Position numbers and translations under genes: made by a program. Under the pieces are notes generated by a model. That model had not been told where the DNA came from. It ran no database searches and saw only the letters and a list, made by a program, of their open reading frames with translations. From Takakia lepidozioides (Eukaryota > Streptophyta > Takakiopsida > Takakiales > Takakiaceae), in the NCBI GenBank assembly GCA_030704615.1, contig CM060732.1, positions 76,863,053-76,927,052 of the forward strand: DNA of 64,000 nucleotides. Direction: 5' to 3'. Below are positions 33,964 through 43,618 of this stretch, in pieces; the stretch's first letter is position 1; every line of letters starts with the position of its first letter.

Positions 33964-35365
33964 CTTTGCGACAGATGAACTTCGGCGCCGAATGTCATCC
34001 AAGTCCTCCCTTCTAATTTTCCTTTTTCTTCGCGAGCAATGAATTTCGGCGCCGAAATTCATCCGAAGTCCTCCCGAATTTATTTTTTTCTCCGCGAGCA
34101 ATGAATTTCGGCGCCGAAATTCATCCGAAGTCCTCCCGAAAATTTTTTTTTTTCTTCGCCAGCAATGAATTTTGGCGCCGAAATTCATCCGAAGTCCTCC
34201 CGATTTTATTTTTTTTCTTCGGGAGCAATGAATTTCGGCGCCGAAATTCATCCGAAGTCCTCCCGATTTTATTTTTTTTCTTCGCGAGCAATGAATTTCG
34301 GCGCCGAAATTCATCCGAAGTCGTCCCGAAATTTTTTTTTTTTCTTCGCGAGCAATGAATTTCGGCGCAGAAATTCAACCGACTCCATCCCTCCAAATTC
34401 TTTTCAGGGTTTGAGCACCGGATTTCGGCGCCGAAATTCATCCAATGCCCTCCCTCCAATATTTATTTTTCTTTGAAATGGATGAATTTCGGCGCCGAAA
34501 TTCATCATTACTGTCCGCAATGAGTAACTCTAATATTACATTTTCTATGCGACGGATGAATTTCGGCGCCGAAATTCGTCCAAACCGGACACTTACTATT
34601 TGCTTCTGGATGATATAATTTTCCGTAAATCGTTGGAAATACCCCGTTCCGACGAAGATAACAGGAATATTCTGCATTTAATGGAGAAATCGGCATATTG
34701 AACCCATTCTGTCAAAATTAATTGTATTTTAGCCGTTTTTTTCATTTGAAACCGACAGTATCCATTAAGTGGTCTTTTTCGCACGGGACGTTGCCGCACA
34801 TAAAGTATAATTTCGGCGCCGAAATTATAGTTAAATGTCCAGAAATTGGCAAGTCCAACAGGCATGGACAGCATCCGTCAGGGGCAATGATGGCGGCAAA
34901 GCATAGCATGGTGCCGATTTAGTCTTCGCTCTGGATGAATTTCGGCGCCGAAATATGGATGATTTCACCTCGTCTACGCGTGGACGGAGATATTCGTAAT
35001 GAATTTCGGCGCCGAAATATGGATGAAATGTGCCCAAGTGCAGCCGTTTCCACTGTTCCGGAATTAATTCCGGCTCCGATATCCCACTGACAGGTTTGCT
35101 CATGACGAATGAGGACTTGGGAAGCGATGAATTGCGGCGCTGAAATTTGTAAGTTTGTGTACGAAAGCACTTGAATAGGATGAATTTCGGCGCCGAAATT
35201 CATCCGTCCGCTGATGAAACGTACCGACCTGATTGTTGAATGTCATAGGCAGGGGATTTTCATGGCGGTTGGGTTTCATGATGTGCGGATATTTCATTCA
35301 ATGTCGGCTGCTCCGGGAACAGCATCCGGTGAACGGAAGGTATTTCGGTGCCGCAATTCGGATAA
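33520..35365. repeat. Array of self-complementary TTTCGGCGCCGAAA palindromes
   Basis: About two dozen copies of a palindrome whose best form is ATGAATTTCGGC followed by GCCGAAATTCAT, a perfect 24-bp self-complement. From about 33970 to 34390 it sits in a regular 62-64-bp tandem unit with a T-rich spacer (perfect or near-perfect copies at about 34038, 34101, 34164, 34228, 34290). Elsewhere copies are 60-130 bp apart and more diverged (33525, 33650, 33895, 34483, 34554, 34810, 34935, 35000, 35178). A 34-base T run is at 33930-33963. Reading frames across the array are repeat artefacts. Confidence 0.93.
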
Positions 35366-35870
35366 ACCATCTTGTACTGGTGGCTGGAACTGGCACGCGT
35401 CGTGTTCCAGTCGACTTCATCCGTGCGAACGTGTCAGGGGTCACAATCTCTTCATCACCCATACGGCAGAAAGTGGTGGACGGTGGCAACGCTTCGGGAG
35501 ACGTGGCTGCTTACACATCTGCTCGTGTAGAGTGGTTGCATGTTCCACCGCTTCGCTCTCTCGCTCCTTGCCCTTCTGCAGTGACATTCTCCTGCGTTTC
35601 CTCTCCTTATGCGGCATAGTGGTAGCATAGAGTTTGTGGAAGGTCAGGTGACTCCGGCAAAGAGAAGGAGGACGCGGGATTTTGGGAAGCCGCCGACGAC
35701 ACGACTTAAGCTCCGTCTCATGCATGAAATGTAGACCTCGTTATCCGGAGACTCGAATCGCCCACCAGTGAGAGATTCGTGCTTTGCGGATGTGAAGCAC
35801 TCCATACGCAATATTCCTTTTACACCTTTTTTTTTGCGTGCAGTGTCTCATGTTTTCTTGTTTGTTTGAC
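35366..35870. other. MULE-2 spacer, no confident gene
   Basis: Both strands have open stretches of about 90-130 codons (35233-35619 plus, 35725-35441 minus), but neither has recognisable motifs or supporting splice structure. A T-rich tract (35818-35838) precedes the next exon, as an acceptor or leader would. Confidence 0.35.
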
Positions 35871-36033
35871 ATGGGAGCTGGGGAGGGATCGCAAGGGGGC
35901 GAAGCAACACAGTCAACTTTGGATACTCCTGCCCGGGTGCTGCGCTCGCAAGGTGGAAGTGCATCGAGGCAGGCGAGTCCTCATTCAACACCTCAGATAT
36001 CGCCTCAGAAAAGCCCACCTAGAGTTCGGAAGT
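35871..36033 (+). CDS. Truncated N-terminal exon beside the palindrome array
   Basis: The ATG at 35871 opens a Gly/Ser/Gln/Pro-rich frame of 54 residues (starting MGAGEGSQGGEATQS, later SPHSTPQISPQKSPPRV), cut off by LTR-B at 36034. It faces away from the palindrome array, opposite the MULE-2 transposase. This matches the position of the cargo gene relative to the transposase in MULE-1. The function is unknown: there is no domain, only composition typical of a disordered N-terminus. Confidence 0.4.
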
Positions 36034-37036
36034 TGTTAGAGGACTGTAGGGGACTTAAACACTTATACGGGATCTGTAGGGTACCCTTAATTTTTGCACA
36101 GACTGAGACAAACAGGAACCTTAGGGGTGACAACAGCGCACTGTAGAGGGGGGTTACATAGCCCACACAGCCGACACAGCAGTCACAGCCCACACAGCCG
36201 TCACAGCCCACACAGTCGTCGTCACAGCCCACACAGCCAGCCCACACAGCCCACACAGCCCACACAGCCCACACAGCCCCACAGCCACGTCACAGTCGTC
36301 ACAGCAGACACAGCCCACACAGCCAGTCACAGCCCGGCACAGCCACACAGCCAGTCACAGCCCGACACAGCCAAACACAGCCAGTCACCGCTTGACACAG
36401 CTGTCACGATAATAGGGAACGAAGAGTAGGACAGGGAACGACTGTGGGGAACAACACCAGTGAAGGGAACATGTTAGTTCACATACGACGGTTAGAGAGG
36501 GAAACGGTTAGAACCGCGGATAGGAGGATAAAGGGAAGAACGGGGAATGATGAAGGGATCATTATTATCATTATTCGGGGAGGACTTCGGAGTCAGGCGG
36601 GAGCGGAAGTCGGTGAGCACGATGAAGGAGGAAAGAGGATTAGTAGATGCTTGTTATATGCAAAGCTGTAGGGATTGTATTGTAGAGAGAATAGAGACAC
36701 AATGGCTTCGGCCTGATACCTGATAAATCATAATCTGATACTTATACGATACAATCACACTGTGTAGAGAGATCTGAGTGAAGCTGTGGATTGAATGGAG
36801 GAGTGAAGGAAACCGATAAATTGATGAAGCAAACTGATACTTAATTATCAATGGTAAGGTAGCTAAGATGAATGCGGAAAAGGAAACAAATAGGAAACAC
36901 CCCCATGATACACTAGCTGTAGGTCATGACTGATTGTTCTGCGCGGGCTGAGTACTTAGAGATTTCCAACTCTTCTATCTTGGAGTTTCCGCCTCGGATA
37001 GCGAAGGGATGGGTGAGTAGTAAAAGCCGCGCGACA
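36034..37036 (+). repeat. LTR-B 5' LTR (1003 bp)
   Basis: Starts TGTTAGAGGACTG and ends GCCGCGCGACA, so it has TGT...ACA termini. The start is fixed by comparison with LTR-D's 3' LTR (52991) and LTR-C's 5' LTR (50454), which end in the same bases. It contains the CACAGCC minisatellite at 36157-36405. The last 111 bases are also the coding start of ORF0. Confidence 0.92.
36157..36405 (+). repeat. CACAGCC-type minisatellite in LTR-B
   Basis: Dense repeats of CACACAGCC and GTCACAGCC, more compact than the tract in LTR-A and including an almost pure (CACACAGCC)n stretch near 36240-36280. Copy number and unit order differ between the four LTRs. Confidence 0.9.
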
Positions 37037-37624
37037 TTTGGCGACCATACTGGGGATCTGGGACATGAACAACCAGATGTGACAGGCATCTGGTGGGATC
37101 ATGGTGGTTGGACCATTAAAGAATTTGAAGTGAATCAAATTCCCTGTGGAACGAAGGAAGAAAGATTGTCCAAACAATTCTTTCAAAGGTTCTTGGAATT
37201 GCCAGACGGATGTAAAGAAAATATTCTTAAACGAGTGCATGATGCTGATCCAGAATGGGGTCTGGAGAAAGGAGTGATAAAGATTTATCAGGTAGCCTGT
37301 AGAGGAAGAGCACGTTGGTTACCAACATTAGTTTATGTGATAGCGTTGCTATCCATTAAACGAGTAGAGTTTGAAGGCTGGGAAGAAAGAAAGGTGAATG
37401 TTTATACTCATATGCATGAAGAGCTTGTACTGGTAAAGAATTGGATTCCAAAGGATATTTTGTGGATCAAACTCACACCAAGAACAGCTTTTCAGACTTG
37501 TTTGCCATATGGTTATATGGTAACGGAGACTTCAAGTATAGCCAAGGGTGCATTGAAGCTTGAAAGAAATCCAGGCATATACGAGAGATATTACAGAAGA
37601 GAGTTTTGGTTATTGCCACATTAA
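36926..37624 (+). CDS. ORF0 of LTR-B, spanning the LTR/PBS junction
   Basis: A 232-residue frame from ATG 36926 (inside the LTR), through the LTR end (37036) and primer-binding-like site, to a stop 21 bases before the gag ATG. The product has no domain I recognise. It is rich in Trp, Arg, Lys and Glu, with blocks such as IWWDHGG, RFLELPDGCKENI and LLSIKRVEFEGW, and no signal peptide or membrane segment. Relatives with scattered lesions occur in LTR-A, LTR-C and LTR-D, so the frame was maintained in the family. A coding frame running from the LTR across the primer site is unusual. The 5' part may be untranslated, with an internal start after 37056. Confidence 0.7.
   Translation: MTDCSARAEYLEISNSSILEFPPRIAKGWVSSKSRATFGDHTGDLGHEQPDVTGIWWDHGGWTIKEFEVNQIPCGTKEERLSKQFFQRFLELPDGCKENILKRVHDADPEWGLEKGVIKIYQVACRGRARWLPTLVYVIALLSIKRVEFEGWEERKVNVYTHMHEELVLVKNWIPKDILWIKLTPRTAFQTCLPYGYMVTETSSIAKGALKLERNPGIYERYYRREFWLLPH
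37039..37056 (+). promoter_or_regulatory. Primer-binding-like site of LTR-B
   Basis: TGGCGACCATACTGGGGA, identical to LTR-A and to the LTR-C complement at 49428-49445. It is two bases past the LTR end. Confidence 0.6.
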
Positions 37625-37645
37625 AAGAAATGAAAGACATGGGAC

Positions 37646-39592
37646 ATGAGTGATGAAAGAGAAGCTAGACGACAAAGATATTCATCAAAAAGAGAAAGCT
37701 ATCTGAAAGCTAATTATCCATATCTTTGGGAGAGAGGAATAGACATAGGGGAATCATCTGGACCTCTCACACCATCAAGATCAAAAAGTGCATCACCTAT
37801 ACCGGAAGAACTAGAGTTGGATGCCACTCCTTCTGTTTCTTTGCAAGAAAGATTAAGGGAATTGGTACAGGAAGAAGATCAATCACGAGGTGAAAGATTT
37901 GAGGTACATCCTTGGATAAAAGACTTGACAGAAATCTTTGATAAGAGTTGGCATGGAACACCAAAAGCAGGAACTCCAGTTTCTGAAGCAGAAGATGAAG
38001 AAGGAGATGAGGATGTGGCAGAGCCAACGGAGAGTTCAGACTCTCCAACACCATTACAGTTGAGTTACATGAGTGAAGAAGAAACCCAAGGGCAGAACTT
38101 GGAGGATGAAAACAGAGAGAAGAAATTAGAAGAGGAAGAATATGAAGAAGTAGACCCAACAGCTGAGGTTGAGACTACAACCAGGACATCCCAACCCGTT
38201 GGACCTGGATCAAGTGGAGCACTTGGATCACAGGCCAACGAAGGTGTCGGCTCAGGGGGATCAGGCGGGCTGCCTGGATCTGGCTCTGGGGGGACAGGGA
38301 GTGTGGGAAGTAGTGCAACTGAAGCTGGGAATACTGTGAATATCGTGGGGCCAGAAGCAGGGAGTGCTCAAGGGCCACCACTTGGTGGAAGATCCACCAC
38401 AAAAACAACAGGTCCAGAAGGACCAGCACCAGCAAGGGTGCCAGCACCTGTCAGTGGGCAGAAGGTAGGGCCACAGATGGCGTTACAACCAACACGGGCA
38501 AAACCACCCTTTCCAATATATTCAGGAAAAGGGGATCCCGATGTACACATTAGCCAATTTGAGCACATGTGTATAGTGAACAATGAGAATGGCGATGATG
38601 CCAAGATGAGATTGCCTTGTTCACTTATCAAGAAAGCAAGTGAATGGTATGCAAGATTCCCTGATAATCATTTCCTAACCTGGAATGGCTTGAATACAGC
38701 ATTTCGAAATAGGTTCAGGACAAGTAAAACTGAGGATGAAGTGTATGGAAGTTTACAACAGCTGAAGCAGAAGAAGCATGAAACTGTTGAAGAGTATATG
38801 GAGAAGATGGAATTGATGATGAAAAAGCTGGCTGCAGTACCAGCACCCGGTTTACAGAAGACTTGGTTTGTGAGTGGACTAAGACCAGAGTTGCAGAAGA
38901 AAGTGGATATGTTACCCCATAATACAGTGGAGGAGGCATTTGAAACTGCAAACAGAATTGAGCAATTGGGAATGCTCAGGAGAGAGAAAAAGGAAGATGA
39001 GGACTCTGAAGATGAGTCAGATGAAGAAGAAGAGCAAGAACTAAAAAGAAAGAGTAAGAGAAAGGAAAAGTTGAAGAGGGATAACTATGAGAAAAGATTG
39101 GAAGAAATCTTGAAGAAGTATGCCACAGAGGCTGCAACACATTGGAGGAAGGGTGTATGGTGTGCAAAGTGCCAGAATGAAGGCCATACCACTACAGAAT
39201 GCCACATGAAGGAGAAACACTGTACTATCTGTAAAATGGATAACCATTCTACTGAGAATTGTTACTACAACAGAAGGACAGCTGCAAGAGAACCTAGGCA
39301 AGTGAGGGTGCATCAGGTGCAGCCCCAGCCAAGAAGAAGCAATGATCAGGACCACTATGGTAGGTCTGGTGGTTATAACAATGGCATGGAAGGGAGAGGT
39401 AATTCAAGAGGGAATTACCAAGGAAATTCCAGAGGCAACTATCAGGGTAATCCAAGGGGGAATTACCAGCCGGGAATCAGGATTATAGAAATAATCCAAG
39501 ACCAGACCAAGGGCGAGGACCCAATGGTGAAGAGCTATGTTACTATTGTAATCAGCCAGGACATCGCAAGGCAGCCTGTTCATTCTGGATAA
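37646..39592 (+). CDS. LTR-B gag
   Basis: ATG at 37646. An acidic, Ser/Pro/Gly-rich N-terminus is followed by a retrotransposon gag core (about residues 295-440: DVHISQFEHMCIVNN, KKASEWYARFPDNHF, HETVEEYMEKMELMMKKL, WFVSGLRPELQKKV), an acidic/Lys-rich stretch, and two CCHC knuckles (CAKCQNEGHTTTEC and CTICKMDNHSTENC). An RGNYQGN repeat comes next. Near 39473 one C is missing from a CCCGGG run present in LTR-A, so the frame shifts and ends at 39592. The third knuckle (CYYCNQPGHRKAAC in LTR-D) is encoded here in another frame. In LTR-D gag and protease are one frame, so the shift is a lesion and not programmed. Confidence 0.92.
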   Translation: MSDEREARRQRYSSKRESYLKANYPYLWERGIDIGESSGPLTPSRSKSASPIPEELELDATPSVSLQERLRELVQEEDQSRGERFEVHPWIKDLTEIFDKSWHGTPKAGTPVSEAEDEEGDEDVAEPTESSDSPTPLQLSYMSEEETQGQNLEDENREKKLEEEEYEEVDPTAEVETTTRTSQPVGPGSSGALGSQANEGVGSGGSGGLPGSGSGGTGSVGSSATEAGNTVNIVGPEAGSAQGPPLGGRSTTKTTGPEGPAPARVPAPVSGQKVGPQMALQPTRAKPPFPIYSGKGDPDVHISQFEHMCIVNNENGDDAKMRLPCSLIKKASEWYARFPDNHFLTWNGLNTAFRNRFRTSKTEDEVYGSLQQLKQKKHETVEEYMEKMELMMKKLAAVPAPGLQKTWFVSGLRPELQKKVDMLPHNTVEEAFETANRIEQLGMLRREKKEDEDSEDESDEEEEQELKRKSKRKEKLKRDNYEKRLEEILKKYATEAATHWRKGVWCAKCQNEGHTTTECHMKEKHCTICKMDNHSTENCYYNRRTAAREPRQVRVHQVQPQPRRSNDQDHYGRSGGYNNGMEGRGNSRGNYQGNSRGNYQGNPRGNYQPGIRIIEIIQDQTKGEDPMVKSYVTIVISQDIARQPVHSG

Positions 39593-39606
39593 GACACCAG
39601 AATGAG

Positions 39607-41472
39607 ATGAGAGCTCCTGTGAATGAGGGCCCAGTGGTGGCAGCTCACATGGTTAGGCCATGTGTTGTACCAGAAGTAAGTACAATGATAGTAACAAGAA
39701 GTAAAGCCAAACTAATACCTCCAGTAGAAGAGGAAGAAGATGAGACTGGAAGTGGCAATGATATGCCTGAAGATGAAGAGACTTGGAAAGATGAGAAGGA
39801 ACTGCACAAGGAAGTGGCAGATACTATAAGGGAAATGCAAAAGAGTACTGATATTCCTGTGGCAGATTCCTCTGATTCGGATGGAGAAAAAGAGGGGAGT
39901 GAGGAAGAAAGGAAAAAAGAAGATGCAGACATGCAAAGTAATGAAGAGACTTTGGCTGAAGTAATATGTCAGACCAAAGCAGAAATTACCATTGGACAGC
40001 TATTAGCTGTGGCACCTTATTGTAGGCACAGGCTGTATCAGGCAATCAATCGAATTGCCCAAGAGACAGGAAACACAGACCTGAACAGCAAGGTGACCAG
40101 TTATAATGTGAAGCCGGAAGGGCGAGAACCAGTCATGGACTTTGATGATTCTATGCCAGTAATCCAATTGAGAATTGGAAGCACAGAACTAACTGATGTA
40201 CTGATAGATGGTGGTTCTGGAGTAAATATCATGACAGACCAATTAAGGAAGAAGCTTGGTCTAAGTAACATGAAACCAGCCCCATTTACAGTAACAATGG
40301 CAGATCAAAGAAGTGTACAGCCATTGGGATTAATAAGAGGAGTTAAGATACAGATACAGAAAATGATCTTTATGATCACAGTAACTGTATTAAAAATGGA
40401 TGAAGTCATGGAGGCTTACTCCTTATTATTGGGACGTCCGTGGCTGAAACAGGCCAGGGTATTCCATGACTGGAATTCTCAGTTACTAACTGTGCATAAT
40501 GGGATGCACGAGATACAAATTACCACAAAGAAATCTAGTAGATTACCTGCTACAAGAAGACCTCGAGGAGTCAGAGAGTATGACTGGAGAGGAGGACTGG
40601 ATGAGGAGCAGGAAGCTACCCTATTTGCTGCACACCCAGAGTGGGAGCAGGTTGCAGAGATGCGGCTGGAAAGCCTAAGTTGTTTGAGAGGTATCTGCTG
40701 TGGTGTAGTGACAGCAACACCAACTGAAGAGGAAACCAGCATTTACCCATCACATTTCTATGAAGAAAGAGAAGGAGAAATAGAAATCCTAGAAGAACCA
40801 GCCACTGTGAGCTTACAGGATGAAGTGGTGACTGGTTGGACAATCACAGCTGATGAGCAGGTGAGAGAAGTAAATGTGGGAACTCAGGAGGAACCGAGGA
40901 TGGTGAAAGTAGGAGCTGATTTGGAGCCGGAATTCTTCGAAGAAGCTAAAAGCTTGTTCATCAAATACAGAGATGTATTTGCTTGGAGCTATGAGGATCT
41001 AAAAGGGATACCACCTGAAGTCTGTCAGCATAAAATTGAACTGGAACCAGGGTCAGTACCAATCAAGCAGGCGAGGTATAGAATGAATCCCAACTACGCA
41101 CAGAAGGTTGGAGAAGAGATAAAGAAGTTGGCTGAGGCTAAGTTTATATACCCAATAGAGTATACAACTTGGTTGTCACCCATTGTTATAGTTCCCAAGA
41201 AGAATGGCAAACTAAGAGTATGTGTGAACTATAAGAAGCTGAATGCTTGTACGAAGAAAGATCCTTTCCCTTTGCCATTCACAGAAGCAGTATTAGACAC
41301 TGTGGCAGGCCATGAGATGTACTCATTCATGGATGGCTTCAGTGGTTATAATCAAGTGCAAGTGGCAGAAGAAGACCAAGGGAAAACAGCTTTCATCACA
41401 GACTGGGGGCTTATGCATACAAAGTCATGCCCTTTGGACTTTGTAATGCACCAGCGACCTTTCAGAGAGTGA
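39607..41472 (+). CDS. LTR-B gag-pro linker, protease and RT N-terminus
   Basis: Continues the ancestral frame from ATG 39607: an acidic linker, the retropepsin (VLIDGGSGVNIM near 40200), a linker containing CCG, and the RT fingers and palm up to AFITDWG at about 41400. Loss of one base at about 41408 (GACTGGGGGC here, one base longer in LTR-A and LTR-D) moves RT into another frame, and translation ends at 41472 with out-of-frame residues. This removes the catalytic FLDD from the product. Confidence 0.9.
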   Translation: MRAPVNEGPVVAAHMVRPCVVPEVSTMIVTRSKAKLIPPVEEEEDETGSGNDMPEDEETWKDEKELHKEVADTIREMQKSTDIPVADSSDSDGEKEGSEEERKKEDADMQSNEETLAEVICQTKAEITIGQLLAVAPYCRHRLYQAINRIAQETGNTDLNSKVTSYNVKPEGREPVMDFDDSMPVIQLRIGSTELTDVLIDGGSGVNIMTDQLRKKLGLSNMKPAPFTVTMADQRSVQPLGLIRGVKIQIQKMIFMITVTVLKMDEVMEAYSLLLGRPWLKQARVFHDWNSQLLTVHNGMHEIQITTKKSSRLPATRRPRGVREYDWRGGLDEEQEATLFAAHPEWEQVAEMRLESLSCLRGICCGVVTATPTEEETSIYPSHFYEEREGEIEILEEPATVSLQDEVVTGWTITADEQVREVNVGTQEEPRMVKVGADLEPEFFEEAKSLFIKYRDVFAWSYEDLKGIPPEVCQHKIELEPGSVPIKQARYRMNPNYAQKVGEEIKKLAEAKFIYPIEYTTWLSPIVIVPKKNGKLRVCVNYKKLNACTKKDPFPLPFTEAVLDTVAGHEMYSFMDGFSGYNQVQVAEEDQGKTAFITDWGLMHTKSCPLDFVMHQRPFRE

Positions 41473-43618
41473 TAAGTGAATCTTTTCAAGAGTATCTGGA
41501 TGATTTCATGCAGGTGTTTTTGGATGATTTCAGTGTGTACAGCTCTAAGAATGAGCACTTGCATAAATTGGAGTTATGCCTGGCCAGATGCAGGATGAGA
41601 GGTCTGGGCTTGAATCCAGAGAAGTGTACTTTCTGTGTGAACTCAGGGGTGCTTCTGGGACACATTGTGTGTAAGAAGGGACTCCTTGTGGATCCCAGGA
41701 AGACAGAGTCCATTAAAGCCTCTCCACCACCAGTGAATGTTAAGAGTTTAAGGAGATTCCTTGGGCAAACCAGTTATTACAGAAGATTTGTCAAAAGGTA
41801 TGCACAAATAGCAGCACCATTGAGCAAGCTTCTGAAGAAAGATGCAGTGTTTGCATGGACAGCTGAATGTCAACAGGCGTTTGAGGAACTTACACTGTCA
41901 GTAACAACTACACCTGTGCTGATTAACCCTCACTGGCATGTAGTATTTCATGTTCACTGCGATGCATCAGGAGAAGCGTTGGGAGCGGTGTTAGCCCAGA
42001 ATGTTACAGGGAATATAGATTCACCTGTGTACTATGCTAGCCGGTTGATGAACAGTGCTGAGAGGAACTATAGCACAACGGAAAGAGAAGCATTGGCAAT
42101 GATCTATGCAGTGAAGAAATTCAGGCATTACCTATTGGGAAGAAAGTTTATGTTTTATGTGGATCACCAGGCTCTGATATATCTGGTGAACAAACCTTTG
42201 ATAAGTGGAAGGATAGCGAGGTGGTTAATAATCTTGCATGAGTTTGAGTTCGAGGTTATTTACAAGCCTGGCCGTTTGCATCTTGTGGCAGATCATTTGT
42301 CACGACTAACAACAGGAGAGGCCGCCACAGGAGTGGACGATCAGTTACCTGATGCGAGTTTATTTGTAATGGAGGTGCAAGGAAGTGCAGATGAATGGTT
42401 AGATTGGCAGTGGCCAATCAGATACTACCTTGCTCATGGTCAGTGCCCACCTAGTTATGGTAAGGAGCAGAGGAAGAGAATCGCTATCAAAGCTTTACCT
42501 TATACTATGGTAGGAAGCAGAATGTATAAGTTAGGACCTGATGGAGTACTAAAACGATGCTTGTACCACCATGAAGTAAATAAAGTCTTGGAGGAAGTTC
42601 ATAAAGGAGTGGCTGGAGGTCATTTTGGAGAAGAGACTACCAGTAGAAAGATACTACTCGCAGGATACTGGTGGCCTACTTTGTTCAAAGATGTACATGA
42701 GTATTGTCAGAAGTGTGATGAATGTCAGAGGCTAGGACCTTTGCAGAGATCTGGAAGAATGGCCTTGCATCCTACAATGCCTACGGAACCATTTCAGAAA
42801 TGGGGACTAGACTTTGTTGGACCAATTAATCCACCATCCAAGAATACACGAAACAGGTACATAATTACAGCCACTGATTATACTACAAAGTGGGTGGAAG
42901 CTAAAGCTTTGAGGGACAACACAGCCAAGTCCACAGCAAGGTTCCTGTACGAGAACATACTTACACGATTTGGATGTCCCTTAGAATTTATCAGTGATCA
43001 AGGAAGTCACTTCATGAATGAGACCATTGAGTTATTGACTAAAGAGTTTATGATTGTGCATAGAAAGAGTACAACATATTACCCACAGGGTAATGGACAG
43101 GCAGAGGCTACCAACAAAATACTATGTACTATCTTGGCTAAGATAGTCAATGCAAACAGAACGGATTGGGATACAAAGCTGCTGACAGCTTTATGGTCAT
43201 ACAGGACTTCGTATAAAGTCACCACAAAGTATACACCATTCCAATTAGTTTATGGTATGGAAGCCTTACTTCCAGTGGAATTCCTGTTACCTACCATGAG
43301 AACGGAGTGGGGAAAAAGAATGGAATTGCAAGACTCCATCAAGGTCAGGAAACATGAATTATACCATGTGGAAGAAGTACGTGCTGATGCAGCTGATAAT
43401 ATGACCAGAATTCAGATGAAGCGAAAGGAACAGTTTGATGAAGGCAAGTTAAAGACTTTTAAGACGGGGGATTTGGTTCTATGGTTGCAGAAGAAAGGAA
43501 AGATTCAAGCTTCTAAGCTTAAATCACCATGGAAAGGACCTTATGTCATACAAAAGATGTATGATAACAACACAGCCATGTTACAAACCATTAACAAAGA
43601 AATGCTGGGAAGAGTCAA
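41427..43618 (+). CDS. LTR-B RT, RNase H and integrase, running into the gap
   Basis: Resumes at [13 protein letters not shown], with FLDD at about 41519-41530, the RT thumb, RNase H (HCDASGEALGAVLAQ near 41960), the HHCC finger (near 42610-42735) and the DDE integrase core (WGLDFVGPI, FISDQGSHF, YYPQGNGQAE). The integrase C-terminal barrel (LKTFKTGDLVLWLQ, SPWKGPYVIQKMY) follows up to the N gap at 43619. There are no further stops. The remaining residues seen in LTR-A (about 30) and the minisatellite tail are lost in the gap. Confidence 0.92.

Larger units (their letters stand above)
32606..36033 (-). mobile_element. MULE-2: partial second Mutator-like element
   Basis: Homology to LTR-D ORF3 stops after ATGCAGGTG (32597-32605), which is 9 bases long and may be one copy of the target duplication. 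Then comes a minus-strand SWIM-containing transposase C-terminus, a palindrome array (33520-35365), and a plus-strand exon (35871-36033). LTR-B has inserted at 36034, so the rest of MULE-2 would lie beyond LTR-B, in or past the 43619 gap. Its terminal bases (CCTATGGGTGTCCC) do not resemble MULE-1. Its transposase is related but distinct. Confidence 0.65.
36034..43618 (+). mobile_element. LTR-B: best-preserved Ty3/gypsy copy, 3' end lost in the gap
   Basis: 5' LTR 36034-37036 (TGTTAGAGG...GCGCGACA), primer-binding-like site 37039-37056, ORF0 36926-37624, and gag-pol 37646-43618 up to the N gap. It is inserted in MULE-2, preceded by GGAAG (36029-36033), a candidate 5-bp target duplication whose partner is not visible. 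Only two one-base deletions (near 39473 and 41408) break a frame that LTR-D shows to be continuous from gag into protease. ORF3 and the 3' LTR fall in or beyond the gap. Confidence 0.92.

Noticed and set aside
33919-34476. Repetitive proteins across the palindrome array
   Set aside because: The frames follow the 62-64-bp unit and the long T runs on both strands, and have no start or domain support.
39470-39610. Programmed frameshift between gag and pro in LTR-B
   Set aside because: LTR-D reads gag through protease in one frame, and LTR-A has the extra C, so LTR-B simply lost a base.
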